Source: VAZQ01 sp963758945 (lineage in GTDB: Bacteria > Pseudomonadota > Alphaproteobacteria > Rhizobiales > Xanthobacteraceae). Taken from it: a stretch of DNA of 64,000 bases. Shown one piece after another: positions 35,621 through 44,939 of this stretch. The stretch is from the NCBI GenBank assembly GCA_963758945.1, contig CAVWXY010000006.1, positions 1,340,635 to 1,404,634 on the forward strand, read 5' to 3'. The position numbers and the translations under genes were made by a program. The notes below the pieces were generated by a model. The model was given only the letters and a program-made list of their open reading frames with translations, ran no database searches and was not told the origin of the DNA. The number at the start of each line of letters is the position of its first letter. The first letter of the stretch is position 1.

Positions 35621-36677
35621 TCACTCGGCGGCGTCGCGAAGCGGCGAGATGCTCCCGGCCGGCGCGCTTCCCGGGCGCGGTATCTCGATCTCGCCGTGCT
35701 CGGTGAGCAGCGCGAGCAGGCGCTTGCGCATGAGCATGCCGGGCCGGTCGGACGGCATGTGCATTTCGAGCTTGCGGCTCACGTCCACGATGGCGTCGGG
35801 GTCGGTCAATTCCAGGATCTCCCGATCCTCCTCGATGATCGCAGCATCCCAGTCGATCAGCTCCGCCGTCGAGCAATCCTCCTCGCGGTCGTTGCGGAAG
35901 AGAATCTGCACCAGCTGAATGCTGCCGTCGTCGATCGGGGTCGCCGAATTGAAGATGGTGTGCCGCAGGCCGGAAGGATATTCGATATCGAGGGTGCGGC
36001 AGAACGGCATGAACCAGGCATTGCGCATGTGGCGCGTGGTGGTCGGCTCGCGCGTGCCGGTGACGCGGTGGGCGGCGGGCGGATTCTTGATGGTGATGGT
36101 CGACTCCGCGCGGAAGCCGTCATCGGTCTCGATCAGCTCATAGCGCTCCGGCTGCGGCTGGTCCTGCTGGCCGAAGGTCGACTTGTGGAGAAGTGCGCGT
36201 TGTCGAATGAATTCTCCATCATGCGCAGCGCGGCGGTGTTCCAGCGGTCGTCGAACTGGTGGATGAGCCGGTAAGCCGGGTCGCGGTCCTGCGGCAGGTC
36301 CGGGATCGGGAGCAGCGGCTCCTCGAGCGCGACCCAGGCATAGCCGTAGCGGGTATCGCAGCGGAAGGCCGTGACGCGCGCCTCGGGCAGCGGCTGATCG
36401 GCGCGAATTGCGGAATCCTCAGCAGCCTGCCGGAACGGTCGTAGGTCCAGCCGTGATATCCGCAGGTGATCGATCCGTCCTGGCACCATCCCTTCGACAG
36501 CTTCGCGGTGCGATGGCAGCAGCGGTCGGCGAGCGCCGCCGGCCTGCCTTGGGCGTCGAGGAACAGAACGATGTTCTCGCCCAGCAGCGTAAACGGCTTG
36601 GGGCCGTCCTTAAGCTTGTCGAGCGCAAGGGTCGCATACCAGAACCGGCGCAGAACTTTTTGCTTTGTGCAGAGCAC
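35621..36677 (-). pseudogene. Rieske non-haem iron oxygenase alpha subunit, at least two frameshifts
   Basis: The start at 36677 gives MLCTKQKVLRRFWYATLALD. The Rieske cluster ligands are clear: RCCHRTAKLSKGWCQDG and TCGYHGWTYD (CxH...CxxH). The frame changes near 36400-36412; the next frame reads ADQPLPEARVTAFRCDTRYG and RMMENSFDNAHF (part of the mononuclear iron site). It changes again near 36186-36192, followed by HKSTFGQQDQPQPERYELIE and MRNAWFMPFCRTLDIEYPSG to the stop at 35621. The enzyme would hydroxylate or demethylate an aromatic substrate. As written it is inactive. Confidence 0.85.
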
Positions 36678-37507
36678 GACGGCCTCACGCTTTTCTTTCG
36701 GCTAGACCGGGATAGCCTTTGATGAAGCAATTGGCATGCCGACTGCGCTCCCATTTACCTCCCCACCGCTTTTGCACGAAAGTTCATCGCGGTGCCGGAT
36801 CAAGCGGCACGAGCGCGGCCGGCGTGCTATCCTAGCTATCCAAAGATCGAGGCGCAGGCGAGGCCTTGCCGCGCCAGGAAGGGTGCAAAATGCTCAGGGC
36901 ATCGTTCGTCCTCGCCGCGCTCTTGGCGCTGAACGCGGCAACCGGCGAGGAGGCGGCTGCCGAGCTGCTGTCGTCACGGCCGATCGGCATCATCATCCCG
37001 TTCACGCCCGGGGCGAGCGCGGATACGCTGCAGCGCATCGTCGCCAGGAAGGTCAGCGAGACGACCGGGCAGGTCATCGTGGTCGAGTTGCGTCCGGGCG
37101 GCGGCGGCGCGATCGGCGCGACGACGGTCAAGCAGGCGCCCCCGGATGGGCACACGCTGTTCCAGGCCAATGCCGCGACCCACGCCGCCAACGTATCGCT
37201 ATACGCGACGCTGCCTTACGATCCGGTGAAGGATTTCCGCCCGATCACGCTGATGTGGCGTTTCCCCCAGCTGCTGGCGGTTCCGCTCGACAGTCCGGCG
37301 CGGTCGGTTTCGGAACTGGTGGCGCTCGCCAAGTCGAAGCCCGAGGGCTTGAGCTTCGCATCGCAAGGGAGCGGCTCCGGCGGCCATCTGCTCGGCGCGA
37401 TGCTGAAGACCAGGACCGGCGCGAACATGGTGCATGTTCCCTACCGTGGCGCCGGACCCGCCGCGCTCGATCTTGCCGCCGGCCGCGTCGATTTCTTCTT
37501 CGCCTCC

Positions 37508-38074
37508 AGTAGTGTCCGGTTAAAACTCGAACAATTTCAACTGCCTGTCGGAGATAAGGTTGTTTTCGACCGGATCGACGCGCTTGAAGGCTTGTTGCAG
37601 CGGCAATTTCTCGAAGAGCGTCAGCGACAAAATCTGTAGCAGCGTATGCAGGGTCACATCCAGGCGAAGTTGCTTTTTGATGATCGCCACCAGCACATAG
37701 ACGCTGATGGCAATCCAGATTTGCGTCCGGACGGCGTTCTCCGAGGTGCCGTAGAAGCGTTTGATGCGCAGGTGTTGCTTGATCCACTTGAAAAACAGCT
37801 CCACCTGCCATCGGCACCGGTACAGGGCGCAAATGGTCAGCGCCGGCAGCGCAAATGATCCACGATGCGATGGAAAGTCTTCCATGGCAGGAAATCCATG
37901 ACCTGCGCGAACAGGGTCTTGCCGACGTACATGGCGACTCCGGGGTGGCGAAATCCCGGACGCTAGCCCAACACGCCATTTTCAATTCAAGTCGGGGACA
38001 CCAGTCGGAGCCAAAAAAAGCCCGTCACAATTGCCTTTTCCGGCAACACCCTTCAACTTAACCGGACACTACTG
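37508..38074 (-). mobile_element. IS4-family element, internally deleted, about 567 bp
   Basis: The ends are inverted repeats AGTAGTGTCCGGTTAA and CAGTAGTGTCCGGTTAA. The flanks carry CTTCGCCTCC (37498-37507 and 38075-38084), a 9-10 bp target duplication (one base is ambiguous because both ends could begin with C). This length and the transposase remnant fit the IS4 group, probably the ISPepr1 type. Only the first ~25 and last ~110 transposase codons remain. Confidence 0.85.
37520..37932 (-). pseudogene. IS4-type transposase remnant
   Basis: Reading leftwards from the ATG at 37932: MYVGKTLFAQVMDFLPWKTF then HRIVD, matching the start of ISPepr1-type transposases. Near 37860 the sequence jumps to the C-terminal part in another frame: ALPALTICALYRCRWQVELF, FKWIKQHLRIKRFYGTSENA, down to RQLKLFEF at 37520. 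This holds the Y...R..WxVE..FkwiK block with the catalytic Glu. Both N-terminal catalytic Asp regions are gone, so the element can move only if helped by a complete copy elsewhere. Confidence 0.8.
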
Positions 38075-38694
38075 CTTCGCCTCCTATTCCTCGCTGCTGC
38101 CGTTCCTGCAGGCGGGAAAGGTGCGCGCGATCGCGGTCACGGCGCCGCAACGTCTGCCGGCGCTGCCGGATGCTCCCACGATGGCGGAGGCGGGCTTTGC
38201 CGGTATCGAGATCGATACCTGGTTCGGCTTGGTCGCGCCTGCCGGGACGCCGGATACCGTGATCGACAAGCTCAGCGCCGCATTCGTCCAGGCCGTGCGC
38301 GATCCGGGCGTCGTCAAGCAGATCGCCGACCAGGGCGCCACCGCGATCGCCAATACGCCGGCGGAGTTCGCCGCCTTCATCGCATCGCAAACCGAGCGCT
38401 ACGCCAAGATCGTGCATACGGTCGGCGTGAAAGCGGAATGAGCGCCCCGAGGGCGCAAAGGCGAGCATTCTTGTTGAAACCGGCCGAAGGTGCTTGCGGC
38501 CAACGTCGTGGTGATCGGCGCGCGTGCCGGCCGGTCATCCGGAGGCCAACGACCATCGGCAATGTGTCGCGGGACGTGATCGTTTTCGATGCTCTTGCGC
38601 CCCCCGCGTCGTGTAGCCTAGCCGCCGCATCGGCCGACGCGGGGTCGTTTTCAGTCGATGCGCAAGATGTGAATTCGAGCCAGGAGGGCTGAAC

Positions 38695-40080
38695 ATGTGG
38701 ACGCCGGACCCGACCTTTTATCCCTCGCCGCGCATGGCCATGAAGGCCCCTGCCGAGCGGCTGGCTTACGTTGCAGCCTTCGATCCCGCGCGCAAAGTGC
38801 CGGACGGCATCGCGGTGGTCGACGTCGATCCGGGCTCTGCGACCTATTCAAAGATTCTCAACACCGTTGCGATGCCGAATGCCGGCGACGAGCTGCATCA
38901 TTTCGGCTGGAACGCGTGCTCGTCGTGCCTCTGCCCCAATGCGCCGCACGCGCATGCCGAGCGCCGCTACCTCGTCGTTCCAGGCTTGCGATCCTCGCGC
39001 ATCCACATCCTCGACACCAAGGCGGATCCGAGGAATCCCGCCATCGTCAAGGTGATCGAGCCGCAGGAAGTGGCCGAACGGGCCGGATATACCCGTCCGC
39101 ATACGGTGCATTGCGGCCCGGAAGGCATCTACGTCGCGGCGCTCGGCAACCGCGAGGGCAAGGGACCGGGCGGCATATTCCTGATGGATCACGAGACCTT
39201 CGACGTCCGCGGCCAGTGGGAAATGGACCGCGGTCCCCAGTATCTCGCCTATGACGCCTGGTGGCATCTCGGTCACGACACCATGGTGACGAGCGAGTGG
39301 GGTACTCCCGATACGTTCGAGAATGGCCTCATTCCCGAAGTCCTGCTCGGCGCCAAATACGGCCGGCGGCTGCACTTCTGGGACTTGCACGGGCGCAAGC
39401 ACCTGCAGACCATCGACTTCGGCGACAAGTACCAACTGGTGTTCGAGCTGCGCCCCGCGCACGACCCCACCAAGGCCTATGGCTTCGTCAATTGCGTGGT
39501 GAGCCTGGAGAACCTCTCGTCATCGATCTGGACCTGGTATCGCGAGGGCGGCAAGTGGGCGGTCAAGAAGGTGATCGAAATACCGGCCGAGCCCGCGGAG
39601 GCCGAACAGCTGCCGCCGGTGCTTCAGGGCTTCAAGGCGTGTCCGCCGCTCGTCACCGACATCGATCTTTCCATGGACGATCGCTTTTTGTACGTCGCCT
39701 GCTGGGGCACCGGCGACATGCAACAGTACGACGTGTCGGATCCGTTCAACCCGAAGCTTACCGGCAAGGTGCGCATCGGCGGTATCGTCGCGCGCGCAGC
39801 GCATCCGAACGGCAGCGGGCCGCTCAACGGCGGACCGCAGATGGTTGAGATCAGCCGCGACGGCCGGCGCGTCTACTTCACGAATTCGCTTTATGGCGCC
39901 ATCGATCCGCAGTTCTATCCCGACGGCATCGACGGTTGGATGGTGAAGCTCGACGCCGGGCCGAACGGAGGCATCGCCTTCGATCCCAAATTCTTCGTGA
40001 AGTGGCCGGCGCCGCACCGTCCCCATCAGGTCCGGCTCGAGGGCGGCGACTGCTCATCGGATTCCTACTGTTACCCGTAG
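38695..40080 (+). CDS. SBP56 / methanethiol oxidase family protein
   Basis: 461 residues, the normal size of the selenium-binding protein 56 family. Typical parts are PAERLAYVAAFDPARKVPDG, ELHHFGWNACSSCLCPNAPH (His and Cys-rich metal site), HTVHCGPEGIYVAALGN, HLGHDTMVTSEWGTP and a C-terminal GGDCSSDSYCYP. Bacterial members oxidise methanethiol to formaldehyde, H2S and H2O2 using copper in the periplasm. No signal peptide is seen at this start. The gene follows AGGAGGGCTGAAC. A membrane-protein gene follows 43 bases later. Confidence 0.9.
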   Translation: MWTPDPTFYPSPRMAMKAPAERLAYVAAFDPARKVPDGIAVVDVDPGSATYSKILNTVAMPNAGDELHHFGWNACSSCLCPNAPHAHAERRYLVVPGLRSSRIHILDTKADPRNPAIVKVIEPQEVAERAGYTRPHTVHCGPEGIYVAALGNREGKGPGGIFLMDHETFDVRGQWEMDRGPQYLAYDAWWHLGHDTMVTSEWGTPDTFENGLIPEVLLGAKYGRRLHFWDLHGRKHLQTIDFGDKYQLVFELRPAHDPTKAYGFVNCVVSLENLSSSIWTWYREGGKWAVKKVIEIPAEPAEAEQLPPVLQGFKACPPLVTDIDLSMDDRFLYVACWGTGDMQQYDVSDPFNPKLTGKVRIGGIVARAAHPNGSGPLNGGPQMVEISRDGRRVYFTNSLYGAIDPQFYPDGIDGWMVKLDAGPNGGIAFDPKFFVKWPAPHRPHQVRLEGGDCSSDSYCYP

Positions 40081-40123
40081 CGAGCTGGCGACAGTCGCGC
40101 GGCTCGATTCTGCCGGCTGACAC

Positions 40124-40756
40124 ATGACCGAACTCTGGCCCTGGCTCGCGCTTGCCGGGCTCGGGGCTTTCCACGGCCTCAATCCCGGCATGGGCTGGCT
40201 GTTTGCCGTCGCCCTCGGCCTGCACCGTCAGGATGCGCGCATCGTCTGGCTGTCGGTGGGCCCGATCGCGCTCGGACACGCGTTGTCGGTCGCAATGGTC
40301 GCCGCCGCCTTCGTCTGGCTGGGCCTGCTCATCGACCCGCGCATGCTTGGCATCGCCTGCGGGATCGCGCTGATCGGCTGGGCACTCTACCATTGGCGCT
40401 ACGGGCATCGGCATCGCGTGCGCTTCGGCCTGCAGGCAGGACTGCTCGGCCTTGCCGCCTGGTCCTTCCTCATGGCCACCGCGCACGGCGCCGGCCTCAT
40501 GCTGTGGCCCGCGCTGATGCCGCTCTGCATGGGCGCTGCCTCCGAGCATGCCGGTGCGATGACGACGGCCTTGCTCGGCGTCGGGCTGCACACGCTGGCA
40601 ATGCTGCTCGTGACCGCTGCGATTGCCACCGCCGTCTACACCTGGCTCGGGGTCGAGGTCCTGCGGCGCGCTTGGATCAACCTAGACGTCGTCTGGACGT
40701 GGGCGCTGCTCGCAGCCGGCGCATGGCTGCTGCTCGGCACGTTCCTGATGACATAG
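40124..40756 (+). CDS. multi-pass membrane protein, NicO/HupE-like pattern
   Basis: 210 residues with about six membrane helices. Conserved-looking His positions occur in the first helix (LGAFHGLNPGMGWLFAVALG), in GHALSVAMVAAAF and in ATAHGAGLMLWPALMPL. This spacing of His and Gly in helices is like metal transporters of the NicO/HupE type, but no HxxxxD motif is present, so the assignment is tentative. Position directly after the copper-dependent SBP56 gene suggests a metal-supply or maturation partner (inference). Confidence 0.6.
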   Translation: MTELWPWLALAGLGAFHGLNPGMGWLFAVALGLHRQDARIVWLSVGPIALGHALSVAMVAAAFVWLGLLIDPRMLGIACGIALIGWALYHWRYGHRHRVRFGLQAGLLGLAAWSFLMATAHGAGLMLWPALMPLCMGAASEHAGAMTTALLGVGLHTLAMLLVTAAIATAVYTWLGVEVLRRAWINLDVVWTWALLAAGAWLLLGTFLMT

Positions 40757-40816
40757 GACGAGCCGTCGCGCGGCGTGGATCGAGCCGGGGACGCGTCCCG
40801 CGCCGCTCGGACATGA

Positions 40817-41182
40817 TCACTGCGGTACGGTCATCAATTCCAGCAGGTGACCTTCGGGGTCCTTGAAGTAGACGCCGCGGCCGCCGCCCCAATCGTTGAG
40901 CTTGCCGTCCTCGGACGTTCCCGGCCCGCTGCCATAGGCGAGCCCGGCCTGCTTGATGCGATCGAAAATGGCGTCGAACTCGGAATCGCTGACGTGAAAG
41001 GCGTAATGGTGGCTTTGGAACGAGTCGCTGTCGTCGAACAGCAGCGTCGTCTGTTCGTTGAGGCGAACCGGCGCGAAATACCCGGCAGGCTGGATTTCCA
41101 ATCCGAAGATGCGGGCGAAGAAGCGCGCGGCCGCCGTTTTGTCGCGCGCCGGGACGATGGTGTGGTTCAGGACGATGGTCAT
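40817..41182 (-). CDS. VOC-family glyoxalase-like protein
   Basis: 121 residues with the paired beta-alpha-beta-beta-beta fold of the vicinal oxygen chelate family: LNHTIVPARDKTAAARFFAR, SHHYAFHVSDSEFDAIFDRI and RGVYFKDPEGHLLELMTVPQ. The metal ligands of the family fit His near residue 7, one in HHYAFHV and Glu in HLLEL. The substrate is unknown. It is convergent with the membrane-protein gene. Confidence 0.88.
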   Translation of the reverse strand: MTIVLNHTIVPARDKTAAARFFARIFGLEIQPAGYFAPVRLNEQTTLLFDDSDSFQSHHYAFHVSDSEFDAIFDRIKQAGLAYGSGPGTSEDGKLNDWGGGRGVYFKDPEGHLLELMTVPQ

Positions 41183-41256
41183 GACATAACCTCCGCGGCG
41201 ATGCCGTAGCGGTCCGCGTTGTCAGGTATGGCGCGTGGGCGGCTGCTGCAATGCGC

Positions 41257-41418
41257 TCACCACGGCACGCGCGGCAACGTCGCGAGCACGATCAGCAGGA
41301 TGAAGCCCACAGCCACAATTGCGGCCCAGCCCTCCATGGGCCAGGGCGGGCGCCGGCGCGGGGTGCCGGGAGGCAGCCGGCCGCGCATGCGAGACGGGCT
41401 TTCTTTTGAACCATTCAT
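41257..41418 (-). CDS. possible 53-residue membrane protein
   Basis: ATG at 41418, TGA at 41257. A basic proline-rich start (GRLPPGTPRRRPPWPMEG) is followed by one membrane helix (WAAIVAVGFILLIVLATLP) and a short end RVPW. The shape is that of a small membrane peptide, but no family is recognised and the case rests on the helix alone. The start lies at the edge of the AT-rich control region before cysG, so it could be divergently transcribed. Confidence 0.35.
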   Translation of the reverse strand: MNGSKESPSRMRGRLPPGTPRRRPPWPMEGWAAIVAVGFILLIVLATLPRVPW

Positions 41419-41495
41419 GGATAGCAGAAGTTTCTGTTTCTATTGAAGCGTATGCTACAATATTTTCCTCTTTGCCTGTCGTTTTATACTCCTAT

Positions 41496-41510
41496 ATAGA
41501 AAATAATACT
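41496..41510 (+). promoter_or_regulatory. AT-rich motif ATAGAAAATAATACT before cysG
   Basis: Lies 32 bases before the cysG ATG, within an unusually AT-rich stretch (about 41420-41520). It matches the motif at 30896-30910 in 14 of 15 positions. The dyad AGAA-N5-TWCT resembles sites of small winged-helix regulators such as the Rrf2 family, some of which control cysteine genes. A related ATAGCAGAAGTTTCTG patch lies at 41421-41436. Confidence 0.55.
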
Positions 41511-41541
41511 AGCCAAGCAACGACTTTACGGAGCCGACGCG

Positions 41542-42963
41542 ATGCGTTTCCTTCCGGTGTTCCTCGACAGTGCCGCCGGCGTCTTTGTCCTCGTCGGCTC
41601 GGGCGAGGCCGCGCTGGGCAAGCTGCGCCTCTTGCGCGCAACCGGCGCACATGTGCGCTGGTTCTCCTGCAAGGCCGACGTCGCGGAAGAGGTGCTGACG
41701 CTCCCCGGACGCGGCCGGCTCGAAGTCAGCGCCGGCGATCCGCGGCAAGCCGATTTGAGCGACGCCGTGGCGATCGTTTCGGCGGCGGGCGAGGCGCTCG
41801 ACACCGAGATGGCGCAACGGGCGCGCCGTCGGCGCATTCCCGTCAATGTCGTGGACCGGCCGGAGCTCTCGACCTTCATCTTTCCCGCCATCGTCGATCG
41901 CGGCGAGGTCGTGGTCGCGATCGGCACCGGCGGCGCCTCCCCGGTTCTGGCGCGGCGCCTGCGCGAGTTGATCGAGGCCTTGCTGCCCGCCCGCATCGGC
42001 CATCTCGCCGCGTTGATCGGCCGCCATCGCGGTCGCTTCGCGGCGGTTCCGCGCGTGCTGTCGCCGCGCCGCTTCTGGCAACATGTCATCGCCGGGCCGA
42101 TCGCGGAGGCGGTGCTCGCCGGCCGTTCCGCCGAGGCGGAGGCGCAACTTGTGGCCGCGATCGATGACCACGACAGCCGACCGGACGGCGGCAACAACAA
42201 CAGCGAAACCGTGTTTCTGGTCGGCGCCGGTCCGGGCGATCCCGATCTTCTGACCTTGCGGGCGCTGCATGCGCTCGCCGACGCGGACATCGTGTTCTAC
42301 GACGAATTGGTGACGGCGGCCGTGCTCGACCGTGCGCGCCGCGGCGCCGAGCAGGTGTTCGTCGGCAAGCGGCGCGGCGCGCCGGGCATGGCACAGGATG
42401 AGATCAACCGGCGCCTGGCCGTGGCGGCGCAGGCCGGTCGCCGCGTGGTGCGGCTCAAGGGCGGCGATCCCTTCGTCTTCGGGCGCGGCGGCGAGGAGCT
42501 GGAATATCTGCGGCGCGCCGGCGTGCCCGTCGTGGTCGTTCCCGGGATCACCGCGGCGCTCGGTTGCGCGGCGGAATCCGGCCTCCCGCTCACCTTCCGC
42601 GGCGAAGCCTCCAAGCTCGCCTTCGTCACCGCGCAGCGCGCCGAGGATGCGGCGGGGGTCGACTGGTCGTCGCTCGCCGACCCGCAGACGACCGTCGTGG
42701 TCTATATGGGATTGGCCTCGGCCGCCGCGGTGCGCGACGGGTTGATCGCGACTGGCCGCGACGGCGCTACCCCGGCCGCGGTGCTCGCGCGCGGAACGCG
42801 GCCGGACTCGCATGCGGCGGTCGGTCGCCTCGATCGGCTTCCCGCCTTGGCGGCGCAGGTGGGCGAGGGCCCGGCGATCCTCGTCATCGGCGAGGTGGTG
42901 GCGCGCTCGACGCCGTGGCGCGCCGCCGAACTCGGCGCTTCGATCGCGCGGGAGGCCGCATGA
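41542..42963 (+). CDS. cysG: CysG, fused sirohaem synthase
   Basis: 473 residues. The first ~205 residues are the precorrin-2 dehydrogenase/ferrochelatase half with the NAD loop VGSGEAALGKLRLL. The second half is uroporphyrinogen-III C-methyltransferase: VGAGPGDPDLLTLRALHALA, VFVGKRRGAPGMAQDEINRR, VRLKGGDPFVFGRGGEELEY and VPGITAALGCAAESGLPLT. It makes sirohaem for the sulfite reductase encoded two genes later. The stop overlaps the next start (ATGA). Confidence 0.95.
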   Translation: MRFLPVFLDSAAGVFVLVGSGEAALGKLRLLRATGAHVRWFSCKADVAEEVLTLPGRGRLEVSAGDPRQADLSDAVAIVSAAGEALDTEMAQRARRRRIPVNVVDRPELSTFIFPAIVDRGEVVVAIGTGGASPVLARRLRELIEALLPARIGHLAALIGRHRGRFAAVPRVLSPRRFWQHVIAGPIAEAVLAGRSAEAEAQLVAAIDDHDSRPDGGNNNSETVFLVGAGPGDPDLLTLRALHALADADIVFYDELVTAAVLDRARRGAEQVFVGKRRGAPGMAQDEINRRLAVAAQAGRRVVRLKGGDPFVFGRGGEELEYLRRAGVPVVVVPGITAALGCAAESGLPLTFRGEASKLAFVTAQRAEDAAGVDWSSLADPQTTVVVYMGLASAAAVRDGLIATGRDGATPAAVLARGTRPDSHAAVGRLDRLPALAAQVGEGPAILVIGEVVARSTPWRAAELGASIAREAA

Positions 42964-43271
42964 CCTCGCCGCTGCAACAGAAGCTCAGGGTCACCGGGCC
43001 CGTCGTGGTCACCGCCAACCGGCTCGCTGATGGCGCCGTGATCTATCGTACCGCGCACGGCTGGAGCAACGATCTGGCCGCGGCCGCGGTCGTGAGCACG
43101 GCGCCGGCCGCGACTGAGCTGCTCAGCGCCGCGCTCGCGGACAAGCTCGCGGCGGTCGACGCCTATGTCGCGCCGGTCGAGCTGACGGCGGAGCAGCCCG
43201 TCATCCCAGGTAATCTGCGCGAGCGCATCCGGTGCAATGGACCGACCGTGCCGCTGCCGGGCCAAGGCTGA
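42960..43271 (+). CDS. DUF2849 family protein
   Basis: 103 residues: QKLRVTGPVVVTANRLADGA, VIYRTAHGWSNDLAAAAVVS and PVELTAEQPVIPGNLRERIR. DUF2849 is a small family found only between cysG and cysI-type genes in alphaproteobacteria. Its role is unknown, but the fixed position suggests it serves sulfite reduction. It overlaps cysG by four bases and ends nine bases before cysI. Confidence 0.88.
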   Translation: MTSPLQQKLRVTGPVVVTANRLADGAVIYRTAHGWSNDLAAAAVVSTAPAATELLSAALADKLAAVDAYVAPVELTAEQPVIPGNLRERIRCNGPTVPLPGQG

Positions 43272-43280
43272 GGGCCTCTC

Positions 43281-44939
43281 ATGTACGTGTACGACGATTT
43301 CGACCGCACGCTCGTCGAGGAGCGCGTGCGCGACTTCCGCGGCCAGGTCGGCCGCCGTTTGTCCGGCGAGCTCACGGAAGAAGAATTCAAGCCGCTGCGC
43401 CTCATGAACGGGGTCTATCTGCAGCTGCACGCCTACATGCTGCGGATCGCCATTCCCTACGGTACGCTCTCCTCCGACCAACTGCGTACGCTCGCGCACG
43501 TGGCGCGGACATACGATCGCAATTACGGCCATTTCACCACCCGGCAGAACATCCAGTTCAACTGGATCAAGCTCGAGCAGTTGCCCGACGCGATGGCCGA
43601 CCTCGCGCGCGCAGGCCTGCACGGCATGCAGACCAGCGGCAATTGCGTGCGCAACATCACGACCGATCAATGGGCGGGCGTGGCGCCCGACGAGATCGAG
43701 GATGCGCGCATCTGGGCGGAGCTCCTGCGCCAGCACCTCACCCTGCATCCGGAGTTCTCGTTCCTGCCGCGCAAGTTCAAGATCGCGCTCACCGCCGCGG
43801 CGCACGACCGCGCGGCGGTGCGGGTGCACGATATCGGCTTGCGCATGCACCGTAACGGCGCCGGCGAGATCGGCTTCGAGGTGATCGTCGGCGGCGGGCT
43901 CGGGCGCACCCCGTTCATCGGCAAGACCATCAAGCCGTTCCTGCCGAAGCGGGATCTGCTGAGCTATGTCGAGGCGATCCTACGCACCTACAATCAGTAC
44001 GGCCGGCGCGACAATATCTACAAGGCGCGCATCAAGATCCTGGTGCACGAGCTCGGCGCGGAGAAGTTCGCGCGCGAGGTCGAGCAAGAGTGGCACTCGA
44101 TCAGAGATGGCGCGCTGGCGCTCGACTCGGCCGCGGTTGCAGAGATCGCGGCGCGTTTTCGCTATCCCGACTACGCGCTGCTCGAGGACGATCCGCCCGA
44201 ACTGAAGGAGGCCCGCGACCGGGACCGGCACTTCCGCGCCTGGCTCGACAACGCGGTGTTCAACCACAAGCTTCCCGGCTACGCCGTCGTGACGCTGTCG
44301 CTCAAGCCGGTGGGGGAACCACCCGGCGACGCCACCGCGCTGCAGATGGATGCCGTCGCCGAGGTGGCGGATCGCTACAGCTTCGGCGAGATCCGCGTCG
44401 GGCACGAGCAGAATCTCGTCCTGCCGCACGTCGCCCAGCGCGATCTCCCGGCGCTATGGCGGGCGCTGGACGAGATCGGCGTCGCCACGCCCAATGTCGG
44501 ACTCGTCTCCGATATCATCGCCTGTCCCGGCCTCGATTATTGCAGCCTCGCCAACGCGCGTTCGATCCCGGTCGCCGAGGAGATCACGCGCCGCTTCAGG
44601 GACATGGACCTCGCCCGCAGCCTCGGGCGGCTGCACATCAACATCTCCGGCTGCATCAACGCCTGCGGCCACCATCACGTCGGCCATGTCGGAATCCTCG
44701 GCGTCGAGAAGAACGGCGAGGAGTACTACCAGGTGACGATCGGCGGCCGTGCCGACGACGATGCCCGGCTCGGCGCCGTTCTCGGCCCCGCGGTGCCGTC
44801 CAACGAGATCGCCGACGTGGTCGAGGACATCGCCGCCGCTTATCTCGAGCTGCGCGAACGGCCGGACGAGCATTTCATCCACACGGTCGAGCGCGTCGGC
44901 ATCGAGCCATTCAAGGAGCGTGTCTATGCCGCTCGTTAA
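43281..44939 (+). CDS. cysI: sulfite/nitrite reductase haemoprotein (CysI-like)
   Basis: 552 residues. Two ferredoxin-like half-domains and two sirohaem domains can be followed; the cluster ligands are ACPGLDYCSLANARS and GCINACGHHH (CxxxxxC...CxxxC), which hold the 4Fe-4S cluster and sirohaem. RQNIQFNWIKLEQLPDAM is an N-terminal substrate-site match. It reduces sulfite to sulfide in cysteine synthesis; a nitrite reductase role cannot be excluded by sequence alone, but the cysG and DUF934 context favours sulfite. It overlaps the DUF934 gene by 14 bases. Confidence 0.93.
   Translation: MYVYDDFDRTLVEERVRDFRGQVGRRLSGELTEEEFKPLRLMNGVYLQLHAYMLRIAIPYGTLSSDQLRTLAHVARTYDRNYGHFTTRQNIQFNWIKLEQLPDAMADLARAGLHGMQTSGNCVRNITTDQWAGVAPDEIEDARIWAELLRQHLTLHPEFSFLPRKFKIALTAAAHDRAAVRVHDIGLRMHRNGAGEIGFEVIVGGGLGRTPFIGKTIKPFLPKRDLLSYVEAILRTYNQYGRRDNIYKARIKILVHELGAEKFAREVEQEWHSIRDGALALDSAAVAEIAARFRYPDYALLEDDPPELKEARDRDRHFRAWLDNAVFNHKLPGYAVVTLSLKPVGEPPGDATALQMDAVAEVADRYSFGEIRVGHEQNLVLPHVAQRDLPALWRALDEIGVATPNVGLVSDIIACPGLDYCSLANARSIPVAEEITRRFRDMDLARSLGRLHINISGCINACGHHHVGHVGILGVEKNGEEYYQVTIGGRADDDARLGAVLGPAVPSNEIADVVEDIAAAYLELRERPDEHFIHTVERVGIEPFKERVYAAR

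Larger units (their letters stand above)
36890..38441 (+). pseudogene. TctC/Bug-type binding protein gene split by an IS element
   Basis: The ATG at 36890 follows AGGAAGG and gives a signal peptide (MLRASFVLAALLALNAATGE), then the Bug fold: PIGIIIPFTPGASADTLQRI, VVELRPGGGGAIGATTVKQA and ANMVHVPYRGAGPAALDLAA. The frame is broken at RVDFFFAS by the insertion at 37508-38074. After it the protein resumes YSSLLPFLQAGKVRAIAVTA and ends ERYAKIVHTVGVKAE. Joining the flanks and dropping one target copy restores one continuous frame of about 320 residues. Bug proteins bind carboxylates or related organics in the periplasm. Confidence 0.92.

Noticed and set aside
38666..38694. GTGAATTCGAGCC upstream of the SBP56 gene resembling the motif on the reverse strand
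   Set aside because: Wrong orientation, no second box, and the match is eight bases only.
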